Below, piece after piece: positions 41,501 to 52,049 of a DNA stretch of 64,000 nucleotides (position 1 is its first letter; every line of letters begins with the position of its first letter). Location: assembly GCF_041296385.1 (NCBI RefSeq), contig NW_027183981.1, forward strand, positions 1,782,501-1,846,500, given 5' to 3'. A model generated the notes under the pieces. It was not told where the DNA came from. It saw only the letters and a list, made by a program, of their open reading frames with translations, and did not search any database. The position numbers were made by a program, and so were the translations under genes. Source of the stretch: Aphelocoma coerulescens. Lineage: Eukaryota > Chordata > Aves > Passeriformes > Corvidae.

Positions 41501-42664
41501 GCTGGGCTTGGGGAGCTACTTCTCCCCTGCCTAGGCAAGGGTGGGCAACACGTGGTGGTTTGGATTTGGCGTGGAAAGGAATGGAGCAGCCGACCCGACC
41601 GATGGACTAAACTGAGCGGAGTTTTGTACCGAGGGCTGAACAGCAGCTGCACTGCTGGTGCTTGGAGGATGCTTCCAGAGATGGAGCGTTCTGAGGGACA
41701 GCTTTTCCGATGGTTTAAAAGAATAGAATCATCTCCTCTCTGAATACCCAGCAGGCTGCTGGAGCAGAAGGGAAGCGGCTGTCACGGCACTCAAGGAAAG
41801 GCCTGGAATGTGTGCTGGGTCTGGCTGCATCATCAGAAGAGCAGACAGAGAGGAGGGAACTCAATGCTGAGCCCACGAGGAATCCTGAGCAGGTAAAATG
41901 GGCTTTCACTGCCTCTGCAAAGCCTCAGGCTCCTCTGGAACATGATACGTTTGCCCAAGCAGCACTTTGGAGTCCTCTGCTTGCTTCCTTCCCTCTCCCC
42001 ACTGTGGGCACACACTTGTGTTTTCTCTCTCCTGTGGCACCCCGTGGCCTTCACAAACACACCTTCACTCGGGTGTCCCCCTCCTTGCCCCAGTGTCCCC
42101 AGACACACACTTGACTCTCTTCCACAGCCCACAGCGAGTGCTTTATGCCCCCAATATCCTCTGGTGCAATTAAGGGTCTCTGAAGAGACATCTCCTTGCC
42201 TTGACATCCAGAGGTCCTTTTGCTCCATGTGACCCTTTCTCCCATCCAATGTGCAGGTGGAACATCAACAGAGGAGCCGGAAGGGATGTTGTAGGCGTCA
42301 GGAGAGGGAGAGTTTGCTCCCTGGGCGTGGGGCTTCCAAGGAGCTCAAGTAGAAGAATTCTTCAGTGCCTTGGGTAAGCAGCAGCCCTCCTGCTGGGGCA
42401 CAGCCTGTGGGAAAGGGGTGAGTGCCCTGAGCTCTGTTCAGGGGCAGTCTGGGAGCCTCTTCCTTCCCCTTCCACAAGGACAAAGTGTTTGCCAGGGCTG
42501 GAGCTGGGGGTTGTGTCTGCCCCGACAGCCGGTACCGTGGGGCTGCAGATGCTCCTGGAGTGTGGGCTTGTCTGAGCTGGGCCTGGTGCCTCTCCCAGGT
42601 GTGCCTGGCCCAAGACCAACAGCACCGGCAGGATGACATGGAGAGCTGTGCAGGGACCAGCTAG
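35481..42664 (+). CDS. CEP250: CEP250-like gene (C-Nap1 family), compact multi-exon copy
   Basis: CEP250 is a long coiled-coil protein that tethers the two centrioles. Nine exons with canonical AG acceptors and phase-compatible joins can be traced: 36211-36321, 36773-36879, 37339-37498, 38087-38399, 38908-39035, 39299-39419, 40013-40164, 40646-41242, and the terminal 42599-42664. Possible extra ones are 35481-35561 and 41752-41892. The order follows the middle-to-C-terminal part of CEP250. The N-terminal half is missing and the large coiled-coil exon is only 597 bp, so much of the rod is deleted in frame. The terminal exon ends early at a TAG where the 32-kb copy has CAG. An AATAAA follows at 42706. 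It could be a truncated expressed paralogue or a young pseudogene; every internal exon is open, which favours recent function. Confidence 0.7.
35581..35672 (+). repeat. 92-bp direct repeat, intronic copy 1
   Basis: Nearly identical to 38512-38603 (shared GACCATTTTGCAACGGGATT and GGAAGCCTGGAAGGGAGAAG). Both lie between CEP250-like exons. Confidence 0.85.
36211..36321 (+). CDS. CEP250: CEP250-like exon, 37 codons
   Basis: GCTCCTGCAG acceptor, GTGAGTG donor, phase 0-0. ALREEFSARQG...EEMHLLLEQREALQKQ, coiled-coil type, fits CEP250 just before its QVEDLKSQL-like region. Confidence 0.7.
36773..36879 (+). CDS. CEP250: CEP250-like exon, 107 bp
   Basis: VGELTSRLAAPRESQELIV ... EALEREKA; donor CCAG/GTAAAT; ends in phase 2, which the next exon restores (AG+G = Arg). 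Confidence 0.7.
37339..37498 (+). CDS. CEP250: CEP250-like exon, 160 bp
   Basis: TTCTGCAG acceptor. PTLTLEEKELSLRSLEENN ... LSDRIGELQELSTQ; donor GTAACC. A diverged inverted copy of its second half and the following intron lies at 42852-43165. Confidence 0.75.
38087..38399 (+). CDS. CEP250: CEP250-like exon, 313 bp, GC donor
   Basis: IRSLQEAVLEKDAAQAAREE, LEAEVSELHLRLRSSENRAE and EALAAQCQQA form a strong heptad coiled coil close to the CEP250 segment with LRLRSTES-like text. The intron begins GCAAGT, a GC-AG donor. Ends in phase 1. Confidence 0.8.
38512..38603 (+). repeat. 92-bp direct repeat, intronic copy 2
   Basis: Partner of 35581-35672; one clear substitution (CTCGCGACC for CTCGGGACC). 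Confidence 0.85.
38908..39035 (+). CDS. CEP250: CEP250-like exon, 128 bp
   Basis: Acceptor CTTTTCAG; completes a Glu codon, then KGHVVSLTASQARDVPTELT and VAAALRDLWKQLEHSQEDL; donor GTAATG. Back to phase 0. Confidence 0.75.
39299..39419 (+). CDS. CEP250: CEP250-like exon, 121 bp
   Basis: CTCTTCCAG acceptor. NDARKKIQALKLQLSTTQAQ ... NQELQKQLAESQE; donor GTACAG; phase 1. Confidence 0.75.
40013..40164 (+). CDS. CEP250: CEP250-like exon, 152 bp
   Basis: TGGTGCAG acceptor. MWRAEHKNSLE ... VTLHEDVASLQRKLDNTEKE; donor CTG/GTGAGA; phase 0. Confidence 0.75.
40646..41242 (+). CDS. CEP250: CEP250-like large coiled-coil exon, 199 codons
   Basis: TTTTGCAG acceptor. HERDSLQANKEKLEHQIKLL, EREREIKLYQEQMKMLEKK and, near the end, LKQRENGEREWRKKAQALCA, which matches the CEP250 region with EIEWREKAQ. 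In full-length CEP250 these two regions are far apart inside a very large exon, so here the intervening rod is deleted in frame. Donor CTACAG/GTAGGC. Fully open. Confidence 0.8.
41752..41892 (+). CDS. Possible CEP250-like exon, 47 codons
   Basis: Acceptor TACCCAG, open in phase 0 (QAAGAEGKRLSRHSRKGLE ... NAEPTRNPEQ), donor GTAAAA. Weak resemblance; sits where a short low-conservation part of CEP250 would be expected. Confidence 0.4.
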
Positions 42665-42711
42665 GAGCTGTCCTGTTCCTCAGCAACTGCCAGCCATTAT
42701 TTTGTAATAAA
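42302..42711 (+). repeat. 3' segment duplicated from the upstream CEP250-like copy
   Basis: Matches 31943-32480, including the GCTCTGTTCAGGGGCAGTCT stretch, the intron end and the terminal exon. The terminal exon here has TAG at 42662-42664 in place of CAG. Confidence 0.85.
42706..42711 (+). terminator. Polyadenylation signal AATAAA
   Basis: AATAAA 42 bp after the TAG of the terminal CEP250-like exon (TTTTGTAATAAAGAGC). Confidence 0.55.
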
Positions 42712-42851
42712 GAGCTTTTTCAGGAAAAGATCAGATTCAATTTTTCACTGGCACAATGAGGCTCTTGCGAGCTGTTGTGTGATTTCCCTGCTTGAGGCCA
42801 GAGCTGTCCCTGAGACAAGAAATGAGAATTTGAGGTGTTACTGAAGTGCTT

Positions 42852-43165
42852 CTGGTCTGAGATTTCCCGCTGGGATCCAGGAGAGAACAGGGGAAAACCT
42901 CGGCAGGAGACACCAGAGCCAGCCTTGGCCTCGGGGTGCAGCAGCAGCCCCGAGCAGAACATGGCAGCAGTGGAAGCTGCTGGGAGAGGGAAGCAGTTGG
43001 GGCCTCCAAGCTGAAGGTGGTGGTGTGTGTCCCTGGAGAAGGGGATATCAGTGCACAGGTTACCTGGGTGCTGAGCTCCTGCAGTTCTGTGCTCTGAGTG
43101 GAGCTGCTCGGCTTGCTGAGGAGCAGAACGCAGCTGAGCGGCCTGTTTGATCTGGCACAGTATCC
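42852..43165 (-). pseudogene. CEP250: Inverted partial copy of a CEP250-like exon and intron
   Basis: The minus strand reads GAACTGCAGGAGCTCAGCAC, then CCAGGTAACCTGTGCACTGA, continuing through the intron to GGAAATCTCAGACCAGAAG; it corresponds to about 37403-37730 on the plus strand. Exon part diverged, splice donor kept. A dead fragment behind the gene. Confidence 0.75.
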
Positions 43166-43194
43166 CTCCAGCTGCTGAGGGTGCAGGAGCTCCA

Positions 43195-43470
43195 AGCCAC
43201 CCACTCATGGAACCAAGGGGCCACTGTGACACTATGGGGTCTTGTGGAAGAAAAGGGCCATAGTGACACAGCGGGGCCTCATGGAAACCATGGTCCATTG
43301 TCACACACTGGAGCTTTTGGAAACCAAGGAGACCACTGTGACATGATGGAAGATGATTGAACCAAGGGGCAAGGCCGCAGGGAGCCAAGGGTCCATCGTG
43401 ACGCTAAGAAACCAGGGATTCCATTGTGGCATTATGGAACCTCATGGAACCAAGGGGCCATTGTGACGGT
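43195..43470. repeat. Degenerate ~58-bp minisatellite
   Basis: Units with ATGGAACCAAGGGGCCA(C/T)TG then TGACAC(T)ATGG recur at about 43206, 43260, 43318, 43385 and 43446. No gene. Confidence 0.65.
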
Positions 43471-43978
43471 CATGTGAAAAGGGGAGGCTTCTTTGCCCCA
43501 TAGTGTGGAGAGATTTGCTCAGCCCTTAGTGTTGAATTAGTCTGTCAGTGTCCCAGGAAGGCCAAGGCCCTTGTGCCCAACCAGTCTGTCAGTGTCCCCT
43601 TAGGGGGATCCTTCACTGAGCAGTCCTGCTGCTTTGGGGGATGTTTGACTGACTCGGTCAGGGAAACACCAACAGCACAAAGGAAACCCCTCAGCAGCTC
43701 TTCCCCTTTATCAGCGTGTGTTCCTTGCTGCCAGCGACTGCCAGCGCCCGGGAAGGACTCACACTGACAGTTTATGGAATAACATCCTTTATTAATATAA
43801 AATCATGACAGGTTAAAGTTCGAGGATTGTCAGTGATAGTATCTGACTGTAAAAACATACTCAAAGGACTACAGAGACAAGCTCTAATCCCCAATAAAAC
43901 AAGCAGTGTGTATAAAGTATGATTCTTACCCAACAGGCATCCCTATAGGGAAGAAGACAGGTTCAGCCCCTCAACCGG
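43471..43978. other. No feature recognised
   Basis: Unique sequence between the minisatellite and the right arm; nothing supported. Confidence 0.4.
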
Positions 43979-44979
43979 TCCCAGCAGTTACTGAGGAGTC
44001 TTCCCTATCTTTTCTCCCATTCTTGACTTGCTTTGATACTATTTCTTTGTGTTTAGGTGGAGCTTGAGTGACTTGAATCAGACATCCCTTTGTTACTGAT
44101 GGGTGTAACATTCTCTCACTTCGTTTTTAAAGATGCAGTCAAAAAGAATGTAGAGCTCATGCCCACTGAGGGGTGGTTGTAGCTTGCGGGTGGGGAACTT
44201 TGGGATAGGGTGTGCATTAATATTACTGTTCTAGGTTTTCGTGAACCAAGTTCATCTGAGGAGAGAGATTTCAGCAGAGTTGCTGGCTCAGCATCAGGAC
44301 ATCTTCCCCTCTGTCCCTTGGCTGACAGATGCTCTGTGGTTTATCAGCTGCAAAGAACCATCGAGTTCCCTTCCCTGCAAGGATCCCCATAGAGCCCGGC
44401 CTCAGTGTCTCCACCCCGCTGCACCATCCATTCCATCCCCCTTAGCAGGCGTGTGTGTGGGGGGGGAATCATTGTGGGATAGGTTTCAAGTCATGCCAAG
44501 CACATTCCATGCAGGGAGCAGCAATTGTGATTTACTGTCTAATACCCATGCTGTTATAACTCCTACCAGGATGCCAAGAGAAGTGCTCAGTTCTCTCTAA
44601 TTGTACCCCCAGTTACCTGTCCCCAGTGTCCCCAGTCCTTTTCCCACAGCATGTTTCATGGATGTGATATTTAGAGAGCGAGTGAGGAGCAGCAAAGCTT
44701 GGGTGCAGCATTTAGTTAAGGAGCAGTGAAGTGCCAGGACAGAGCCCCTTTGGAACACTCTGTGTCTCTGAGCTCCTGCTGTCCCACAGCTCCGCAGGTG
44801 CCAAGAGCCCCCTGAGTGCCAGCACCGGGGCAGCGCTGCCGACGCAGAGCCGCTCCCAGCTCTGGACCCAGTGTGGACATGCTGGGAGGGCAAGAGGGAG
44901 CGGGGCAGAGGCACCACTGCGGCCAGAGAGGCTGCGCTGTCCAACCGAGACTGGAAACAGCACCTGGGAACTGCCACAG

Positions 44980-45610
44980 GAACAGCCTGAGAACCGCCCA
45001 GGAACAGCCTGGGAACCTGCGCAGGAACCCACCCTGGAAAACCAGCCCAGGAACATCCCTAGCACTGCCTTGGAACCACCCAGGAACCTGCCTGGGAACC
45101 CACCCCAGGAGCCGCCCTAAAACCGCCTGGGAACCCACTCGGGAACCACCTGGGAACAGCCTGGGAACCCAACCCAGGAACAGCCCAGGAACCACATGGG
45201 AACGCATCCAGGGAACCACCTCGGGAACCCACCCCATGAACCTCCCTAAAACCTCCTGGGAACCCTCTCTGGAATCTGCCCAGGAACCACCCAAAAAGCC
45301 ACCCCAGGAACCTCCCTAAAACTGCCCAGGAACCACCCAGGGACCTACCTGGGAAATCCCCAGCAGGAACCACCTGGGAACCTACCCAGGAACCCATCCC
45401 AGGAGCTGCCCTAAAACTGCCCAGGAACCACCACAGAAGCCCCTCTGGGCCCCACCTCAGAAACTACCCAGGAACCCCCCTGGAAATGACCTGGGCACTG
45501 TTCGGGAACCATCTGGAAACCCCTCTGGGAAGCCCCCCAGGAACTTCCCGGGAGCTGCCTGGGAACCACTCTAGGAATGGCATGGGAACCACCCAGAAAC
45601 CAGGGGAACA
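44980..45610 (+). repeat. GGGAACC(A)CC / CCCAGGAACC minisatellite, expanded
   Basis: About 630 bp of alternating CCTGGGAACC and CCCAGGAACC units, so the array is locally self-complementary. Only its first ~100 bp is shared with the left arm. It spans the point where the arms stop matching. Confidence 0.85.
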
Positions 45611-46915
45611 TGAAGAAACTCCACGCTTAGCAAATTTTCTAGTTACTATTTACTGTGCAAATGGAGTCCCTGGAACAGAAAGAGGCATCACAGCACATCT
45701 CTGTCACACTGGAGTCACAGTGGCCGTGAGGGGGTTGAGAAAAGTGTGGGATCTACTCGAAGTAGCTCATGCAATGGGTGCTCATCTAAGATGTGCCTCT
45801 CTAAGCCTACCTATTTGTTTCACAACACTATGAAGGCCACAGAGGATTGGGAAAAAACTCCAGCAAGAAGTCCAGTCCAGTTCAGTTATTCTTGAGGAGC
45901 TTTTCCAGGGTCAGCACAGACTTTCTGTTCAGCACCATCATCCCGAGCACAGCAGTGCTGGAGGCGATGTTCAGAGAGGGGAAGGAAGGGGCTTTGGTTG
46001 TAAGAGGGTGTTCACCATCATGGTCCCAGAGCAGAGCAAGCAACCACCACGGAGAGGGGAATCTCCATTGCTGGGAGCTGCCAAATCTGGAAAGGGCAAA
46101 CTCAGCGGAAGAAGTTCCATTTTCTTTGTCCTCTTTTCTCCATGAGCTCTTCTGATGGTGCGAGGCAGAGAAGAGCTGAGGTGCCAAACCCGCTGATTTC
46201 TGTCAGGCTTGAGCAAATCTCACCCATGTCATGTTGTTGGGGGCAGAGGCTGGGCTCTGCAGGGCACTGACAGGAACATCCTGGAGGCATGTGGAGGTTT
46301 CTGAACACAGGGCTCTGGGGCGTGCTGGAGGGCACCAGGGATGTCCCAAGGGGACAGGAGGGCAAAGGGGGCCTGGAGGTCCTTTGGGAGCACCAGTGTG
46401 CCCAGGACGGAGCTGTCCCCATGCCCCACAGGGACACCCAGAGCCTTCCTACCCAGTGGTGGTCACTGGGCCCTGTTCCTGAGGGCAGGTTCCATGTAAA
46501 CATCACTGGGAGCTGTTGCTGGGGGCAGGTGCTGTGTCCCAGGGGAGCCCTTTGTGAAACCCCACTGCAGCCCCTGTGGTCAGTGTCCGGCAGGACAGGG
46601 ACAGGACAGGATGGGAGCATGGAGCTGGCGAGGAGCCTCCGCACACAAGCCTGTGACCTTCCCTGCTTCCTCAGCAGCCCCGTGGTGCTGAGGTATTTCC
46701 CCAAAGATTCCCACTTCCCCCTTCCCCACTTCCAGCCTTTTTATTTCTCCCGCAGGATGGAGAAGAGATCCCTGAGCCAGCCCAGGGTGGCCTGCAAGGA
46801 GGACGGGGCTCCCCAGGAAAGCAGCTCCCCAGTCAGTCAGAGGAGGGAAAGGATCTAATGAGGATTCCCTCAGTAAGAGCGAGCAAAGAGGGAAGAGCCC
46901 AGAGCCCAATCCCTG
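45611..46915. other. Right-arm-only segment, no gene recognised
   Basis: 1.3 kb without counterpart in the left arm. A 190-codon open frame (46289-46858) and a possible exon after CTCCCGCAG at 46756 are seen, but no family features; left as unassigned. Confidence 0.45.
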
Positions 46916-46996
46916 CCCTGTGGTGGGGCACGGGACAGGTGGTGTATAGAAGCCCCCCTCCCTCCCTGGTGGCGCTCTCGGGGGACCCAAGTCCTT

Positions 46997-47836
46997 GTGA
47001 TGGAGAGTGCAGCCCACAAGGTGGATAACAGCACTTTCCAGGCCCTCATTACAGAAAAAGAAATTGCTAAAAACATCAGGGAAACGACTAAAAATTCTGC
47101 TCCAGGGCCAGATGGAATTACATTGGGGGATCTTTCTAAAATGGACCCCAAATACTCCTGGATGATGGAAATCTTCAAACTCTGGATTGTATCAGTAACT
47201 ATCCCAGATGTGGGGAGGGAATGCCAAACAGTTTTAATACCAAAATCTAACAAACCGGACCACCTGAGAGATATTAATAATTGGAGATCTAGCACCATTT
47301 GCTCCATAGTTCTCAGACTGTTTTCCAGAATTATAACAGCAAGGCTGACCAAGGCATGCCCCATTCATCTGAGACAAAGAGGTTTCTTAAGAGCAGCAGG
47401 ATGTTCCGAAAACTTGAAACTACTACAGCTATTAATAAGAAACCCAAAAAAAGAGCTCAGAGAATTAGCAATAGTATTTGTGGACATTGCCTTTGACACT
47501 GTGAGTCACCACCATATATTAATGGGTCTGAAACAGAAAGAGGTGGATCCACACGTTATACACCTCATGAAGAACACGTACAAGAACATCGATACATGCA
47601 TTACCACCAAGAACGAGAAGTCAGCTCCCAGTAAGATTCTAAAAGGTGCCAAGCAAGGTGATCCAATGTCATCTTTGTTATTTAATGTTGCGCTAGACCC
47701 TCTGCTCTGTGAACTTGAAGCTGAAGTTAAAGGATACCAACCGGGCAGAAAGAGCATTACAGCGATGGCCTTTGCAGACGACCTAGTATGGTTAAGTGAC
47801 TCCTGGGAGGGCGTGACTAAGAACATCGTATTCTAG
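46997..47836 (+). pseudogene. R2 reverse transcriptase, 279 aa (copy 8)
   Basis: Right-arm partner of the polymerase part of 26954-28435. APGPDGITLGDL here against APGPDEITLGDL on the left; FQALITEKE against FRALITEKE. The AFADDLVWL box is present; IAKAFD is shortened to IAFD. The start is an internal ATG. Confidence 0.8.
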
Positions 47837-48977
47837 AGACCTTCTGCGATCTAACTGGTCTCAGAACACAGGGAGAAAAGTGCCATGGCTTTTACATCAA
47901 GCCAACAAAATGCTCCTACACCATCAATGACTGCCCAGCATGGACTGTTAATGACACTCCCCTCAATAGGATTGACCCAGGAAGTTCAGAGAAAAATTTG
48001 GGCTTGCAGAGCAATCCCTGGACTTCCGTAACTAACTCAGGACTATCCACAAAATTGGAGGAATGTTTACACCACTTAGATAAAGCTCCATTAAAACCTG
48101 TTCAGAAAATGGACATTCCAAACAGACACCATCCCTACACTAATATACTTGGCAGACCACACGGATGCAAAGCAGGGTTCCTTGAATCCTCTGACCTACA
48201 AATTCAATTGACTGTCAAGGAATGGCTACACTTAACACCGTGCACACGTGATGCCGTCCTGTACTCCAGCATGAAGGATGGAGGTTTGGGTATCACCAAA
48301 TTGATGGGCCTCAGTCTAAGTATACAGGCCCGAAGATTACGTCGACTTGCCCAATTGTTGGATGATGCCTTAAGATCGTTCCTGAAAGAAGAATGCTCCG
48401 ATCAAATCTACAGGAAATTACGGATAACAGCTGGAGGAGATAAAGAAAAGATCCTGTCCATATGGGAGCCTAAACCTAAGACAGAACTGCTGGATGGTGC
48501 AGGTGATGACACAACATCAGAATGGGAAGTAGCTACTCTGAAAGCTCAGTATCTGTGACCATGTAACCAGAGGAAAGAGGAATTTACTAAAGGGAAACAG
48601 CTGGTATCCCAGGGCCCTAGTATTACAAACTTTGAGGAGGATAACATCAGCAATTTCTGGATCTTTAGATACAGAGGCATACCTCACAGAAAAGTAATAA
48701 CAGCATTGCAGCTGAGAGCCAATGTCTACACCACAAGAGAGTTCCTTCCTGGCAAGAGGAAGACAAGATCAGTGCGTCAAAAGCTGCAGGCACTGCAAGG
48801 CTGAAAATGAAACGTGCTCCCACATCATCAGAAACTGTGCAGTAACACAAAATGGCAGAATTAAAAGACACAACTACATCTGTGACTAAATTCTACTGAT
48901 TTGGACCATGGTGGATGGGCCACCTATACTTAAACCAGAAAAGGAACATATTTGAAAAGATATGCTCAGTAATTAGC
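47010..48977 (+). mobile_element. R2 copy 8 (mirror of copy 7)
   Basis: 5' truncated R2 running polymerase to 3' UTR, ending at the 28S junction near 48977. Confidence 0.85.
47998..48558 (+). pseudogene. R2 linker region (copy 8)
   Basis: Same 186 codons as 26232-26792; I see no differences. Confidence 0.7.
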
Positions 48978-49320
48978 CTAATGCATCGTCATTTAATTAG
49001 TGATGCGCATGAATGGACAATCCAGCAAAACCACAGCCAAGGGAACGGGCTTGGTGGAATCAGAATCAGAAAGAAGACCCTGTTGAGCCTGACTCTAGTC
49101 TGGTGCTCTGAAAAGACATGAGAGGTGTAGAGTAAGTGGGAGACTGGGCGCACGCTCGGCGGTTCAGGGTGACCCACCTGCCAGTGTCCCAGGCGTCAGT
49201 GAAGTACCACTGCTCTGACAGCTTTTTCACTGACCCAGTGAGGCGGGGAGGGCAAGCGAGCCCCGAGGGGGGCTCTTGCTGCTGGTACCAAGCAGAGGGA
49301 GTAACTATGACTCTCCTAAA
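48978..49320 (+). pseudogene. 28S pieces joining R2 copies 8 and 9
   Basis: 28S downstream flank 48978-49296, then 28S upstream stub 49297-49320 (GGGAGTAACTATGACTCTC), then the R2 5' end. Mirror of 25470-25812. Confidence 0.85.
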
Positions 49321-49351
49321 ATGAGGGCACAGTTACTAACTGGGCTTAGCT

Positions 49352-49415
49352 GCAGAAGCTGCATCTCCACGTGGCCCCGCCGGATAGCCTCTGCGCTAAC
49401 AGAGTCAGCTTCTGC
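49352..49415 (+). ncRNA. R2 5' structured RNA, candidate HDV-like ribozyme core (copy 9)
   Basis: GCAGAAGCTG (49352-49361) pairs with CAGCTTCTGC (49406-49415). Confidence 0.6.
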
Positions 49416-49776
49416 CCCAGTGTGAGAGAGGGTGTAATTGCTACCCCTCCCCATCGCTTGGACTCCACCCAGTGGGAGTTTCATCATCTTGCTGAAACAA
49501 ATTGTTTGGCACAGGTATCCTGCTGTTACCCAGAGCCTTGTCCATGGACCTAAGTTGGATACAGTTGGCAGCATGGGCGAGGGCCAGCTGCTGACTTTGA
49601 CTGCCCTCACTTGGAGTGTCACTTACTGTTTGCCCGATTTGTGCAATGGTGCAGTAAATGACTTTGTGGTACGTATCAACAGCCGCTCAAACTGACCCTT
49701 TACATCTGAGGGTCAGATTGGCCAATGCTGTTCCACCTTTACTCTCTGTGTTGGGAGTTGAGGGGTTCAATCTGGT

Positions 49777-50775
49777 GTGTTTGGAGTTTGTAAACTCCTC
49801 GATTATGACATTGGAATCCGTCTGGGAAATGTTTGGGAGGGCTTGGCTGAGTTCCCAGAGCCATATGAGACCTTGCCATCTTGGCCTGCTCAGGATGATG
49901 ACATTGAGTGTGGTCAAGGAGATACGAATGAGCCAAAAACACCTGAGGCTCTCCCCGGGACCAGCGAAGGGAGGGCACAGGCTGCAACTCCTGTGATGTC
50001 CATCCCTGACAAAAATCCATCTTGCCCACACTGTTTTACCCAATTCAATCGGATGCTGGGACTGACTGAACATCTAAAGAGGACCCATGGGCAAAGAAAG
50101 ATCTTTTTTAAGTGCTCCCAATGTGGTAAACAAAATCTTAAGTACCACAGCATCGCCTGTCACATCCCACGATGTAAAGGGAATGTAGGTGTGGTTCCAA
50201 GGGGTGACTGGGTCTGTGAGGTATGCCAAAGAGGGTTCTCAACCAAGATAGGCCTGGGCCAGCACAAGAGGTTGGCGCATCCTCTTGTGAGAAATTTGGA
50301 ACGGATTGTTGCCTCCCATCCTAAAGAGACGTCAGCAAGAGGAGCCCACAAGAAGCTGCGGACTGAGGAGGAAGAGGCTCTTCTGAGTCCATTGGTGGTG
50401 AAGTATGGCGGTAACAAAAACATCAATAAATTAATTGCGGAGCATATTCCATCTAAGACATCGAAACAGATAAGTGATAAGAGACACCTTCTCGTCAAAT
50501 GTCCCTCTAATGTGGTTCCATCAGAAATAGAGGGCAATCCTAATGTGGGGAGAGAAGAGCCTCCCCAGTCTGTTGACTTGCCAAAGAAAGGACAATTGAA
50601 GCTCCACTACTGTGATACCATCAGAAAATGGTTATCAGCAGGCAGATTCGCTAATTGTCAGGGAGCCTTTGAGAGAATTTTGGATGGGCGAGATCCGCAA
50701 GGAGTGGCCAACAATGTTTTTGAAGAGTGCCTGAGTATGCTTTGCCAGGTTACAAAGGCGGCCAGGGACCCATAG
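49777..50775 (+). pseudogene. R2 zinc fingers and Myb, 332 aa (copy 9)
   Basis: Identical by eye to the protein of 24015-25013. Confidence 0.8.
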
Positions 50776-51228
50776 TCACGAAGATCCCATGGTCAGAGAG
50801 CATCCAAAACGACAACTAATTGGATGCAAAAGAGAGCTAGAAAGAGGGGAAAATATCTTCAATTTCAGAAACTGTTCTGTCTGCATAGAGGGAGACTGGC
50901 GCGAGTATTTTGGGTAACACTGAAGCCCTGAAATACCATCTGGTGTTGTCCATTCCACTTTTAAATCTAGATGAGAAACACCAGTTAATTTTAGGGGCCT
51001 TGAGTCCTTCCTGCCACATAAAGAAGCAGATAACACTGTTTTTCAGGCCCTAATTATGGAGAAAGAAGTAGAAAAGTATGTTAAAGAGATGAGTAAGACC
51101 TCTGCTCTCAGGCCAGATGGGATTGCGTTTGGGTCACCTTGTTGAAGTACTCCCTGTTGATGGAGATCTTCAACCTGTGGCTTGTGAGTGGAACTATCCC
51201 CAATGCACTCAGGGACTGACGGACAGTC

Positions 51229-51852
51229 TTGATTCCGAAGTCTACTGATCCGGATAGACTCAGTGACATCAATAGCTGGAGATCTATCACCATTGCTTCC
51301 ACGGTGCTTAGGTTATTCTCCAGAATTCTAACGGCAGGATTGACCCAGGCATGTCCCATTAACTCCAGAGAGAGGGGATTTATTTGTGCTGCAGAATGTT
51401 CCAAGAATTTGAAGCTGTTACAACTCATGATTAAACACACAAAAAGGGAGCACTAAGAGCTTGGTGTTGTATTCATGGACATTGCCAAAGCCTTTGACAC
51501 CATATGTCATCTGCATATTATTAGGGGTCTGGTTCAGAGAGGGGTTGATCCCCATGTGGTACATCTGGCTGGTGAAATGTACAAGAACATCACTACATAC
51601 ATAGACACCAAAAAAGAAAAGATGGACCCTATTAAGAGCCTTACTGATGTCAAACAGGGCGATCCAATGTCACCGTTGCTATTCAACCTAGCGCTTGATC
51701 CCCTACTATGTAAATTGAAATATGCTGGTGAAGGTTTCCATCAAGGAGCATTGAAAATTACTGCCATGGCCTTTACTGATGATTTAGTGCTGCTGAGTGA
51801 CTCTTGGGGATGGTACCTGAGTGAATGTTTAGATCCTGGAGAATTTTTGTGA
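51229..51852 (+). pseudogene. R2 reverse transcriptase fragments (copy 9)
   Basis: Two open pieces (51229-51456 and 51475-51852) split by one stop; SRILTAGLTQ here against SRILMAGLTQ on the left. Confidence 0.7.
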
Positions 51853-52049
51853 ACCTACTGGTCTCAAAATACAGGGAGAAGTGTCATGGCTTTCCTAAAG
51901 TTCGCTACCTGAGACCTTGCAATTGGCGGGAATGTGAGTTTAACAAGTGAAAACAACTGGTTGCCCAAGGCCACAGTATTGAGAACTTTGAGAATGACAA
52001 CGTTGGTAATGGATGGTTAACATGGTATAGAGGCATACCTCACAGGAAG

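Noticed and set aside
42720..43388. 222-codon minus-strand frame as a separate gene
   Set aside because: Made of the inverted CEP250 exon-intron fragment plus minisatellite; reads through the intron.
44716..45294. 192-codon minus-strand frame rich in Gly, Trp, Pro and Val
   Set aside because: It is translation of the GGGAACC minisatellite; all frames of such an array stay open.
46289..46858. 190-codon frame in the right-arm-only segment
   Set aside because: No recognisable domain, starts inside GC-rich unique DNA; a possible exon after 46756 could not be tied to any family.
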